Source: Pseudomonadota bacterium (GTDB lineage Bacteria; Pseudomonadota; Alphaproteobacteria; Micropepsales; Micropepsaceae). From it: a stretch of DNA of 6,646 nucleotides. Shown here in pieces: positions 1 through 5,474 of this stretch. Location: assembly GCA_021817355.1 (NCBI GenBank), contig JAKAVI010000302.1:1-6646 (forward strand), read 5' to 3'. Position numbers and translations under genes: made by a program. Within the stretch, counting starts at the first letter, position 1. The number at the start of each line of letters is the position of its first letter. A model generated the notes under the pieces. That model worked only from the letters and a program-made list of their open reading frames with translations. It did no database searches and was not told the DNA's origin.

Positions 1-846
1 CGGATTGGCCGGGAAATAATTGTCCGGATTGGCCACAAAGTTTGGCTTGAAGAACACCAGATAGGCAAAGAGCAGCGCAAACAGCGAGATGTAGAACGCG
101 TCCTTCACCGTGTAGTAGGGATGGAAGGGCACCGTGTCCTGGGGCCCCTTGACGTCGATGCCAAGGGGATTGTTGTTGCCCGGAACATGCAGCGCCCAGA
201 TGTGCAGCCCGACCACGCCGAGAATAACAAAGGGCAGCAGATAGTGCAGCGAGAAGAAGCGGTTCAGGGTCGGACCACCCACCGCAAAGCCGCCCCAAAG
301 CCAGGTGGTGATCGCCGTACCGGCATGCGGCACGACCTGGTCGATCGAGGAGAACAGGTTGGTGATCACGGTCGCGCCCCAGAATGACATCTGGCCCCAG
401 GGCAGGACGTAACCGAGAAAGGCCGTCGCCATCATCAGGAGGTAGATGATGACGCCAAGGATCCACAACACTTCGCGCGGCGCCTTGTAGGAACCGTAAT
501 ACAGGCCGCGGAAAATATGCACATAGACCGCGAGGAAGAACATCGAGGCGCCATCGGCGTGCAGATAGCGCATGAGCCAACCGTAATTGACGTCGCGCAT
601 GATCATCTCGACGCTGTCGAACGCCATCTTGCCGCGCGGTAGGGAGTGCATCGCCAGCACAATGCCGGTGAGGATCTGCATCATGAGACAGAACGTGAGG
701 ATGGCGCCGAAGGCGTACCAGAAGTTGAGGTTCCTCGGTGTCGGGAACGAGACCATCGTATCATGCGCAAAGCGCATGATCGGAAGACGCGTATCGAGCC
801 AGCGGGTGAACCCGTTCGAAGGTGTGTAGTCGGAATGGCCGGCCAT
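1..846 (-). CDS. petB: Cytochrome b of the bc1 complex, N-terminal 282 residues (partial)
   Basis: Cytochrome b is the membrane core of ubiquinol-cytochrome c reductase. It oxidises quinol at the Qo site and reduces quinone at Qi through two b hemes. The visible protein starts [16 protein letters not shown] and runs off the left edge. The four expected heme ligands are present with the family's 14-residue spacing: H96/H110 and H201/H215. Other hallmarks are [17 protein letters not shown] (85-100), [13 protein letters not shown] (113-125), [20 protein letters not shown] (145-164) and [13 protein letters not shown] (194-206). Hydrophobic stretches match the first transmembrane helices. The PEWY part of the Qo site would follow beyond the edge. 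The ATG at 846-844 is chosen because GAGGAG lies 6 bases upstream (853-858). A petA-like relic ends 10 bases upstream. The segment after NLFSS ([10 protein letters not shown]) looks a few residues longer than in typical relatives. Family assignment is certain. Confidence 0.97.
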   Translation of the reverse strand, partial: MAGHSDYTPSNGFTRWLDTRLPIMRFAHDTMVSFPTPRNLNFWYAFGAILTFCLMMQILTGIVLAMHSLPRGKMAFDSVEMIMRDVNYGWLMRYLHADGASMFFLAVYVHIFRGLYYGSYKAPREVLWILGVIIYLLMMATAFLGYVLPWGQMSFWGATVITNLFSSIDQVVPHAGTAITTWLWGGFAVGGPTLNRFFSLHYLLPFVILGVVGLHIWALHVPGNNNPLGIDVKGPQDTVPFHPYYTVKDAFYISLFALLFAYLVFFKPNFVANPDNYFPANP

Positions 847-856
847 TCTGTACTCC

Positions 857-1171
857 TCAGCCGATCGTGAATTTGGAATGGTTCAAGAAATTGTCAGGCA
901 GCAGCGGATGAGCTTTTAGTGCCTGATTGCGGCGAAAGCGCTGAGCGCTATTGTCGCGACCGTGCCCGGCACCGGACGATGCGCCCGGCGCCCTGACGAG
1001 ATGGCAGGCACTTATGGCGCCCGCAGGCAAGCCCAGGTGAGCAGAAGATAGGCAGGCTGAGGCCCGGCCCGCGGCAGCGGCCGACCCACGCGCAACCCCC
1101 GCCCCAAGGACGCCAGTTACGCAAAGACGCTCATCGCGGCGATCGGCTTGGGCCGCTCTCATGACTGCCAC
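857..1171 (-). pseudogene. Putative decayed Rieske iron-sulfur protein gene (petA relic)
   Basis: The frame runs 104 codons from a GTG (1171; an ATG follows at 1162) and ends in a TGA (857-859) that overlaps the petB ribosome site, as expected of an upstream operon partner. Near the start, DRRDERLCVTGVLGAGVA (10-27) resembles the Rieske RRDFL...ATG.LGAVG signal-anchor. Then SAHLGLPAGA (43-52) resembles Box I, CTHLGCVP. SACHLV (54-59) resembles Box [19 protein letters not shown] (94-104) resembles the usual C-terminus (FxSDTxIxIG). The distance from HLG to the stop is about 60 residues, as in intact proteins. A second frame of the same DNA reads GRIVR, matching the GRIRRGPAP segment, so small frameshifts are likely. 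Three of the four cysteine/histidine-pair positions of the boxes are altered, and about 80 residues of the middle are missing against the usual 180 or so. If the reading is right it cannot bind a cluster. It could instead be chance similarity in non-coding DNA. Confidence 0.45.
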
Positions 1172-1188
1172 GGGTCTACCCTCTGACG

Positions 1189-1198
1189 GGCTCGAGCC
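1189..1198. promoter_or_regulatory. 10-bp perfect palindrome at the predicted transcription start (operator candidate)
   Basis: GGCTCGAGCC is perfectly self-complementary. It sits just downstream of the proposed -10 box on the minus strand, so it would cover the predicted start site. A repressor could bind there, but a 10-base palindrome in GC-rich DNA can occur by chance. Confidence 0.2.
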
Positions 1199-1200
1199 GG

Positions 1201-1228
1201 GTATAACAAAAAATCAGAAAGAGTGCAG
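1201..1228 (-). promoter_or_regulatory. Possible sigma-70-like promoter for the pet locus
   Basis: Reading the minus strand, CTGCAC (1228-1223) and TTATAC (1206-1201) are separated by 16 bases that include an A/T-rich run. This is the only A/T-rich patch in this GC-rich stretch, and it lies about 30 bases upstream of the GTG of the petA-like frame. Both boxes are imperfect, so this is a suggestion. It would drive the petA relic and petB. Confidence 0.35.
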
Positions 1229-1580
1229 CCGCCCCCGGATTACCGGCGCCCTCCCTAGGCGGGTGTAAAATAGTCAGTAGCCCCCGGAGGGTCTTGCGGC
1301 ACGATGCCGCAGAAAAGCCTAAATCCGTCCGGTGCTTGCGGGCTTTCGCCGCAACGAGAGGGCATTTAAGGGGGCGCCCGCCCCTTTCCTGACCGGCCTG
1401 CCCCTTTGCAGCTCCCCGCAAGGCTCCAGGGGCGTGGAAAGCCAGAGCCCGAAGGCGGCTGATTCGCCCCGGCCTTGGGGGGCACAATGGGCCGAAAACC
1501 GCCCTCCTCTTGCCTGTGCGCCCTCAGCGGCGTTCCCCCTTGAGGGCTTCATTCTTCGGCAGCCGTGCTAGAGAAGATGG
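1207..1580. other. Intergenic stretch without a recognisable gene
   Basis: The stretch separates the minus-strand pet locus from plus-strand trmL. Several open frames of 77 to 103 codons cross it on both strands. None carries a motif I recognise, and they overlap each other, so I treat them as chance frames in GC-rich DNA. Two small hairpins are visible. At 1295-1311, TGCGGCA and TGCCGCA flank a 3-base loop. At 1368-1386, AAGGGG and CCCCTT flank 7 bases. Neither is followed by a clear T run on either strand. The trmL promoter should lie here, but I see no convincing pair of boxes. Confidence 0.5.
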
Positions 1581-2048
1581 ATGCCTCCGCTTTATCTTGC
1601 CCTCTACCAGCCCGACATCCCCCAGAACGCCGGCAGCCTGATGCGGCTTGCGGCCTGTCTTGGCATCACCCTCGAGCTCATCGAGCCCATCGGCTTCACC
1701 CTCAGCGATCGGGCCCTCAAGCGCGCCGGCATGGACTACATCGCTCTGGCGGACATCGTGCGTCACCTCTCCTGGGAACACTTCAGCAGCGCCCTCAAGG
1801 ACCGCGGCAGCCGCCTCATCGTCTTGACGGCCCACAGTCCCTTTTCCTACACGGATTTCAGCTTTGCGCCGGGTGACACCCTGCTCGTCGGCCGGGAAAG
1901 TGCCGGGGTCCCTTTCGAGGTGCACGCGGCGGCCCATGCGCGGCTCAGGATTGCGCAGCGGTCTCAGACCCGCTCGCTCAACGTGGCCCAGGCTGCGGCC
2001 ATGGTGGTGGGAGAAGCGCTGCGTCAGACGAAAGGCTTTCCGCAATGA
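1581..2048 (+). CDS. trmL: tRNA (cytidine/uridine-34 2'-O) methyltransferase, SPOUT family
   Basis: TrmL methylates the ribose of the wobble base of two tRNA-Leu isoacceptors using S-adenosylmethionine, and acts as a cytoplasmic dimer with a knotted fold. The 155 residues match the family length (E. coli about 157). Motifs in order are [15 protein letters not shown] (9-23), LIEPIGF (33-39), KRAGMDY (47-53), [11 protein letters not shown] (101-111, usually LFGxExxGLP) and [20 protein letters not shown] (130-149). The last two form the SAM-binding knot. One oddity is that the normally conserved IPM before the RSLN motif reads IAQ (124-126). The ATG at 1581 gives the canonical N-terminus and follows a weak GAGAAG (1571-1576). 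The stop overlaps the hemF start in ATGA, so the two are translationally coupled. Assignment is firm; full activity is less certain because of the IAQ change. Confidence 0.93.
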   Translation: MPPLYLALYQPDIPQNAGSLMRLAACLGITLELIEPIGFTLSDRALKRAGMDYIALADIVRHLSWEHFSSALKDRGSRLIVLTAHSPFSYTDFSFAPGDTLLVGRESAGVPFEVHAAAHARLRIAQRSQTRSLNVAQAAAMVVGEALRQTKGFPQ

Positions 2049-2914
2049 GCAACACGGACCCCGATGCCCGCAAGGCGCGGGCGCGAAGCTGGTTCAAGAG
2101 CCTGCGTGATGGGATCTGTGCCGCCTTCGAGGCCCTGGAAGACGAGCTTGATGGGCCCATGCGCGATGCCGCGCCCGGACGCTTTGTGCGCAAAGCCTGG
2201 CAGCGTGCGCCCGAGGAGGGAAAGGATGCCGGCGGCGGGGTCATGGCCCTCATGCATGGGCGGGTCTTCGAAAAGGTCGGGGTCAACGTCTCGACCGTCC
2301 ATGGCCGCTTCAGTCCCGAATTCGCGCGGCAGATCCAAGGCGCCGCAGAAGACCCGCGCTTCTGGGCAAGCGGCATCTCGCTCGTCGCCCACATGCAAAA
2401 TCCCCATGTGCCGGCGGTGCACATGAATACCCGGCATATCATCACCACCAAGGGCTGGTTTGGCGGCGGCGCCGATCTGACCCCAATGTTCGAGGCCAAG
2501 GAGGCGGCAGATTTGTTTCATGCCGGCCTCAAAGGGGCCTGCGACGCGCATGATGCGAGCTACTACCCCCGCTTCAAGGCCTGGTGCGACGAATATTTCT
2601 ATCTGCCCCACCGCGGCGAGCCGCGCGGGGCCGGAGGCATCTTCTTCGACCATCTGGACAGCGGTGATTGGGAGGCCGATTTCGCCTTTACCCAGGCGGT
2701 GGGGCTGGCATTCCTCAACACCTATCCCCACATCGTAAGACAGAGCATGAACCGGCCCTTCAGCCCGGAGGAACGCAGCCATCAGCTCGTCAGACGTGGC
2801 CGCTATGTCGAATTCAACCTGCTCTATGATCGCGGCACGACCTTCGGCCTTAAGACCGGCGGCAATGTGGAGGCCATCTTGATGTCACTTCCCCCACAAG
2901 CCAGCTGGCCCTGA
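2045..2914 (+). CDS. hemF: Oxygen-dependent coproporphyrinogen-III oxidase
   Basis: HemF converts coproporphyrinogen III to protoporphyrinogen IX with molecular oxygen, a late step of heme synthesis in the cytoplasm. Its heme products include the b hemes of the bc1 complex encoded to the left. Of 289 residues, the diagnostic blocks are [15 protein letters not shown] (75-89), [11 protein letters not shown] (122-132), [13 protein letters not shown] (137-149), [18 protein letters not shown] (173-190), RGAGGIFFD (194-202) and [20 protein letters not shown] (252-271). H116, H126 and H189 correspond to conserved active-site histidines. The protein ends at [10 protein letters not shown], shorter than the E. 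coli protein, which has an additional tail; I believe this short end is usual in alphaproteobacteria. The start codon overlaps the trmL stop. AAAGG at 2031-2035, 9 bases upstream, can serve as ribosome site. No frame damage is seen. Confidence 0.97.
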   Translation: MSNTDPDARKARARSWFKSLRDGICAAFEALEDELDGPMRDAAPGRFVRKAWQRAPEEGKDAGGGVMALMHGRVFEKVGVNVSTVHGRFSPEFARQIQGAAEDPRFWASGISLVAHMQNPHVPAVHMNTRHIITTKGWFGGGADLTPMFEAKEAADLFHAGLKGACDAHDASYYPRFKAWCDEYFYLPHRGEPRGAGGIFFDHLDSGDWEADFAFTQAVGLAFLNTYPHIVRQSMNRPFSPEERSHQLVRRGRYVEFNLLYDRGTTFGLKTGGNVEAILMSLPPQASWP

Positions 2915-2932
2915 TCTAAGGCTGACGCCATC

Positions 2933-3559
2933 TTGCCCGGACATTTTTCCTCAGCCCTTGCCGCCCTCTTTCAGGTCATCCTGATCGATCTCGTACTGGC
3001 CGGCGACAATGCGGTGGTGATCGGCACCGCTGCCGGGCGGCTGTCGGGCAGCCGCCGCAACAAGGTGGTGTTCTGGGGCATGTCGCTGGCCGTGGTGCTG
3101 CGCATCGGCCTTGCCCTCATCGCCGCCAGCGTCCTCAGCATCCTCGGCCTGATGCTGGCCGGCGGGGTCCTGCTGATGTGGGTGGCCTGGCGGCTTTATC
3201 GCGACATCGCCGCGCATCACGCAGCACGGCGCAAGCACGGCAGTGACCAGAGCCAGGCCCTGAGCACCCTCGAGGGCCCTGCCGCCATGCGCAAGGCCAT
3301 CTTTCGCATCGCCGTCGCCGACGTTTCGATGTCGCTCGACAATGTGCTCGCGGTTGCCGGGGCGGCGATGGGCCATCTGTGGGTCCTGGTGATCGGGCTT
3401 TTGCTCTCCATCGCCCTGACCGGGATTGCGGCCACCGCCATTGCAGCCCTCCTGCGCCGCCATCCCTGGCTCAGCTATGCCGGCGTCATCATCATCCTCT
3501 ATGTCGCCTTGCGCATGATGTGGCAGGGGAGCCTCACGCTCTTTCACGCGATGGGCTGA
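2933..3559 (+). CDS. TerC/YjbE-family integral membrane protein
   Basis: This is a multi-spanning inner-membrane protein of the TerC superfamily. Members are linked to metal (often manganese) export or tellurite resistance; the substrate here is unknown. Of 208 residues, hydrophobic segments lie at roughly 9-31, 49-68, 69-88, 125-146, 149-173 and 181-197, with a charged cytoplasmic-type loop at 90-121. The family's two pseudo-repeat motifs are present: DLVLAGDNAVVIG (19-31) and DVSMSLDNVLAVAGAA (130-145), each with the D...DN acidic pattern. The first in-frame start candidate is TTG at 2933, 18 bases after the hemF stop and in the same reading frame. No ATG occurs before residue 50, which is inside the conserved region, so TTG is the best choice. 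Its ribosome site is weak (TAAGG, 2917-2920 and one base before). It is probably co-transcribed with trmL and hemF. No riboswitch is seen upstream. Confidence 0.9.
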   Translation: MPGHFSSALAALFQVILIDLVLAGDNAVVIGTAAGRLSGSRRNKVVFWGMSLAVVLRIGLALIAASVLSILGLMLAGGVLLMWVAWRLYRDIAAHHAARRKHGSDQSQALSTLEGPAAMRKAIFRIAVADVSMSLDNVLAVAGAAMGHLWVLVIGLLLSIALTGIAATAIAALLRRHPWLSYAGVIIILYVALRMMWQGSLTLFHAMG

Positions 3560-3562
3560 GCT

Positions 3563-4408
3563 TCAGTCGAGCTGCAAGAAGAGCGCGGTCGCATCATCGC
3601 TTTGCTTGAAGCGGGGATAGGCATGACCAAGAGGATCAGCGCGCTCGATCGCCCGCAGTTCCTGTCCAAGCCCCGCAAGACCTTCCCCGGCACGGCTGAT
3701 CAGGCCGTTGAGGTCATAGCGCCTATAGTCGCTGACAAGAGCAAGAAAGCCGTCACTTGCCAGAAGCAGCCGCGAGCCTTTGGGCAGCATGAGCCGCGTG
3801 ACGTGCGCCCGCCCCAGCGCCGCGGTGTCCGGACCGAAGAGATAATAGCCATCCTTGGTGTTCACCCGATTGCGGGCCTGGCGCAGGGCCGGCAAAAACT
3901 CCGCGCGGCCCGGCCCGGAGGTGGGCGCAAGGCCACTGCGCGCCGCCAGCTGCGCCACGCGCTCCCGCTCGGCCTCCTTGCTGGCGAGCGCTTCCCCTAC
4001 AATGCGCGCGTCACAGCCAGGTGCTGCAATCACCGCAGCACAATCGCCAAACCAGATGGCATCAATGCCACCTTCAACGTCCACGCACAGCATCATCGAG
4101 GCAAAGGGTATCTCCCAGGTTGCCTCAGGCCGGCGCAGAGCCAGCCCGGTAAAGGAGTGCGCGGCATCACGCAGTGCGGCATCTACCGCTGCAGGGCCCG
4201 CAAGAGTGGCCTCAAGATGGGCCATCAGCCGTCGGGCGCCAAAGCGCGCAATCCAGGCCGCATCGCTCTTTCCCGGCAGAAGCGGCTCGCCGAGGCCGGT
4301 CGCCCCGTCGAGCACCACCGCGCCCGCAGGGCTGACCGCAAAGGCGTCTTCATTGGCTTTTTGTGCATTGCCAGGCTCAGAGAAACTGTCGAGGAGCGTC
4401 AACGCCAT
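3563..4408 (-). CDS. PP2C-type (PPM) serine/threonine protein phosphatase-like protein
   Basis: This is a metal-dependent phosphatase domain, 281 residues, with no transmembrane or sensor part. Motifs are NEDAF (19-23, metal aspartate D21), VVLDGATGLG (31-40, metal D34), IWFGDCAAV (118-126), LLLASDGFLALVSDY (214-228, metal D219) and SDDATALFLQL (270-280, D271/D272). All core metal positions appear intact, so activity is likely; the substrate is unknown. The ATG at 4408-4406 is preferred over the TTG two codons upstream because AGAAG lies 7 bases before the ATG but only one base before the TTG. The gene converges on the TerC-like gene with 3 bases between stop codons, leaving no room for a dedicated terminator. 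No cognate kinase or regulator is next to it. It resembles PF13672-type phosphatases; a role in general stress or envelope signalling would be a guess. Confidence 0.88.
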   Translation of the reverse strand: MALTLLDSFSEPGNAQKANEDAFAVSPAGAVVLDGATGLGEPLLPGKSDAAWIARFGARRLMAHLEATLAGPAAVDAALRDAAHSFTGLALRRPEATWEIPFASMMLCVDVEGGIDAIWFGDCAAVIAAPGCDARIVGEALASKEAERERVAQLAARSGLAPTSGPGRAEFLPALRQARNRVNTKDGYYLFGPDTAALGRAHVTRLMLPKGSRLLLASDGFLALVSDYRRYDLNGLISRAGEGLAGLGQELRAIERADPLGHAYPRFKQSDDATALFLQLD

Positions 4409-4659
4409 GAGCAATCTTCTGCCTGCAACCGGCCCCAGGACTAGAGACTTTATTGGCCAAGACCAACACGCAATGCTAGTCCCAATGCGCGCGCGTCCAA
4501 ACCACTTTGCCCTCTACGCATCATCCCCCTCGCCTGCTGGCTCGTCACCCGGCACTGGGGCTGACGGCTTTGCCCGTACCGGATCATGATCTGCCGCCAT
4601 CGGGATTTGAGAGCGGCCCGCCTGGCTTTTCTCCAGCACGCATAGCGCATTGATCCATA
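4409..4659. other. Spacer between phosphatase gene and inverted-repeat block
   Basis: Apart from the short acidic frame reported separately and the AGAAG ribosome site of the phosphatase gene, I see no gene, RNA or clear promoter in this spacer. Transcription of the phosphatase gene must begin here or further right. Confidence 0.4.
4514..4600 (-). CDS. Short acidic, proline-rich frame of unknown meaning
   Basis: From ATG (4600-4598) the frame encodes 28 residues, starting MAADHDPVRAKPSAPVPG and ending DEPAGEGDDA. The same frame stays open upstream to about 4713, adding roughly 38 codons that include WINALCVLEKSQAGRSQ. The composition resembles the disordered acidic tail of a larger protein. 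It could be the 3' remnant of a gene disrupted on its upstream side, where the inverted repeats and transposase remnant lie, or a chance frame. It ends 105 bases before the phosphatase start. I recognise no family and see no clear ribosome site. Confidence 0.2.
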   Translation of the reverse strand: MAADHDPVRAKPSAPVPGDEPAGEGDDA

Positions 4660-4727
4660 TGTGGACCTCGGATAATCGCGGAGGACGCCTGGTTTGCCGG
4701 TCAAGCCGCGATCAGCCGATGTCCACA
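4660..4727. repeat. Imperfect inverted repeat, 22-base arms, 24-base loop
   Basis: Arms 4660-4681 and 4706-4727 match at 19 of 22 positions when one is reverse-complemented; the shared core is TGTGGAC and ATCGCGG. One of the three mismatches becomes a G-U pair if the minus strand is transcribed. It could be a repetitive palindrome, a miniature element or an RNA hairpin. Confidence 0.75.
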
Positions 4728-4749
4728 CCAAAATCCAACCACAAAAATG

Positions 4750-4809
4750 GTAATTGCTCAGGCCCTCTGCGTGGCGGATGCTACGGCGGCAGAGGGCCTG
4801 AGCAATTAC
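4750..4809. repeat. Perfect inverted repeat, 21-base arms, 18-base loop
   Basis: Arms 4750-4770 and 4789-4809 are exact reverse complements (core GCTCAGGCCCTCTGC). The loop 4771-4788 has no further long pairing. Reading the minus strand, the stem is followed by CATTTTTG, so it could terminate transcription coming from the transposase remnant. The length and perfection go beyond a usual terminator and also fit facing terminal repeats of a mobile element. Confidence 0.85.
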
Positions 4810-4814
4810 GTTGC

Positions 4815-4850
4815 GGTCATTCGAGGAAATTATCTGTCCCTCGAACGACC
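4815..4850. repeat. Inverted repeat, 12-base arms, 12-base loop
   Basis: Arms 4815-4826 (GGTCATTCGAGG) and 4839-4850 (CCTCGAACGACC) pair at 11 of 12 positions. The single mismatch becomes a G-U pair in a minus-strand transcript. It starts about 40 bases beyond the transposase stop codon and adjoins the perfect 21-bp stem, 5 bases away. Confidence 0.7.
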
Positions 4851-4888
4851 CGGGCTCATACAAAGCTAAGTAGCCGAATGTTTGCCCG

Positions 4889-5257
4889 CTACTGCGCTCC
4901 GCAGTGCCGCTGATAATACCCGGCAAAATCCACTGACGGGCCGCGGTTCAACGCCAACTCGGTCACACGCCGCACTTGTGCGCCATTGTCTTGGCGCAGT
5001 GCATCTTCACGCCATGCGCTCTCTTGGGCGTAGCGCAGAAGGTAAGGGCCAGCGACGTGGTGATGATGGCCAAGTTCGGCCCGACGCGGGCGGCTGAAAT
5101 AGCTCTCGGCCATGTTCGTGCAAGCGCCATCGTAAGAATAGGCTTCCTGATGGTTGATGCGCTTCATCTCGTAGCGGGCGTGCAATTCATTCCAGCTTGA
5201 GGCTTCGTCGGTATTGATGAGAGTGCCCACGTTCACGCGCCACTTGATCCAAGACAT
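4889..5257 (-). pseudogene. IS1595-family transposase, C-terminal fragment
   Basis: The 122-codon frame carries the C-terminal part of an ISXO2/IS1595-type DDE transposase: GTLINTDEASSWNELHARY (11-29), MKRINHQEAYSYDGACTNMA (31-50), ESYFSRPRRAELGHHHH (51-67), AGPYLLRYAQESAWRED (69-85), NGAQVRRVTELALNRG (91-106) and DFAGYYQRH (110-118). D17 and E51 are probably late catalytic acidic residues. Intact family members are around 300 residues. The zinc-ribbon N-terminus and the first catalytic aspartate are missing, and the sequence before residue 2 no longer fits the family in any minus frame, so the fragment breaks near 5255. The usual SRLRRAE reads SRPRRAE. The outer end of the element probably lies between 4851 and 4888, where a GGGCTCATACAAAGCTAAGT end-like sequence occurs, but no matching second end is seen. 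It is an immobile remnant. Confidence 0.88.
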
Positions 5258-5420
5258 AACTGGATTTGCCTTCGTCTATGATCCGATTGGCCAGCGCTTT
5301 GTTGCTCGCGGAGGTGAAAAATATAATTACGCCCGCGAAGAAAGAGCCGCAGAGATTCCGGCACCATCGTCGCGTGGATAGTTCGCTGAACGCCCTTTTC
5401 CCTTTGGGCCAACATACCGG
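5258..5420. other. Unassigned DNA between transposase remnant and terminator
   Basis: Overlapping frames of about 80 codons cross this stretch in all three minus frames, and none matches a family I know. One contains ASNKALANRIIDEG, faintly like the region before the transposase TDE motif, but spacing and frame do not fit. It is A/T-richer than the flanks and probably is foreign or eroded DNA at the break point of the insertion element. Confidence 0.4.
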
Positions 5421-5453
5421 AAAAGACAAGGCTCCCGCCTTGCGGCGGGAGCC
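5421..5453 (-). terminator. Intrinsic terminator of the Do-protease gene
   Basis: GGCTCCCGCC (5430-5439) and GGCGGGAGCC (5444-5453) form a perfect 10-bp GC-rich stem with a 4-base loop. On the minus strand it is followed by TTGTCTTTT. It begins 21 bases after the protease stop codon. Confidence 0.92.
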
Positions 5454-5474
5454 CAGAGCAAAACCCCAAGAGTT

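Noticed and set aside
1368..1386. GC-rich hairpin as a terminator in the pet-trmL gap
   Set aside because: The stem is only 6 bp with a 7-base loop, and no T run follows on either strand.
1176..1571. Open frames of 77 to 103 codons on both strands in the pet-trmL gap
   Set aside because: They overlap one another, show no motif, and have low-complexity Ala/Gly/Arg composition. I also checked them for an intact Rieske protein and found none.
1524..2045. Minus-strand open frame opposite trmL
   Set aside because: trmL on the plus strand is certain; the opposite frame shows no family features.
2024..2782. Minus-strand open frame of about 250 codons opposite hemF
   Set aside because: It lies wholly antisense to a gene with strong family motifs, has no recognisable domain, and is a typical GC-rich shadow frame.
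2951..3547. Minus-strand open frame of about 200 codons opposite the TerC-like gene
   Set aside because: It is His/Gly/Asp-rich with no motif, as expected of the antisense of a hydrophobic coding sequence.
3602..4444. Plus-strand open frame of 280 codons opposite the phosphatase gene
   Set aside because: The minus strand carries all PP2C motifs in order. The plus frame is Arg/Ala-rich without domains.
4660..4850. CRISPR array or integron attC sites
   Set aside because: The repeats are inverted rather than direct and differ from one another, and no GTTRRRY/RYYYAAC core pairs flank them.
4450..4926. 158-codon minus-strand frame spanning the inverted repeats
   Set aside because: It runs through three palindromes and overlaps the transposase end in another frame. 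No family resemblance was seen.
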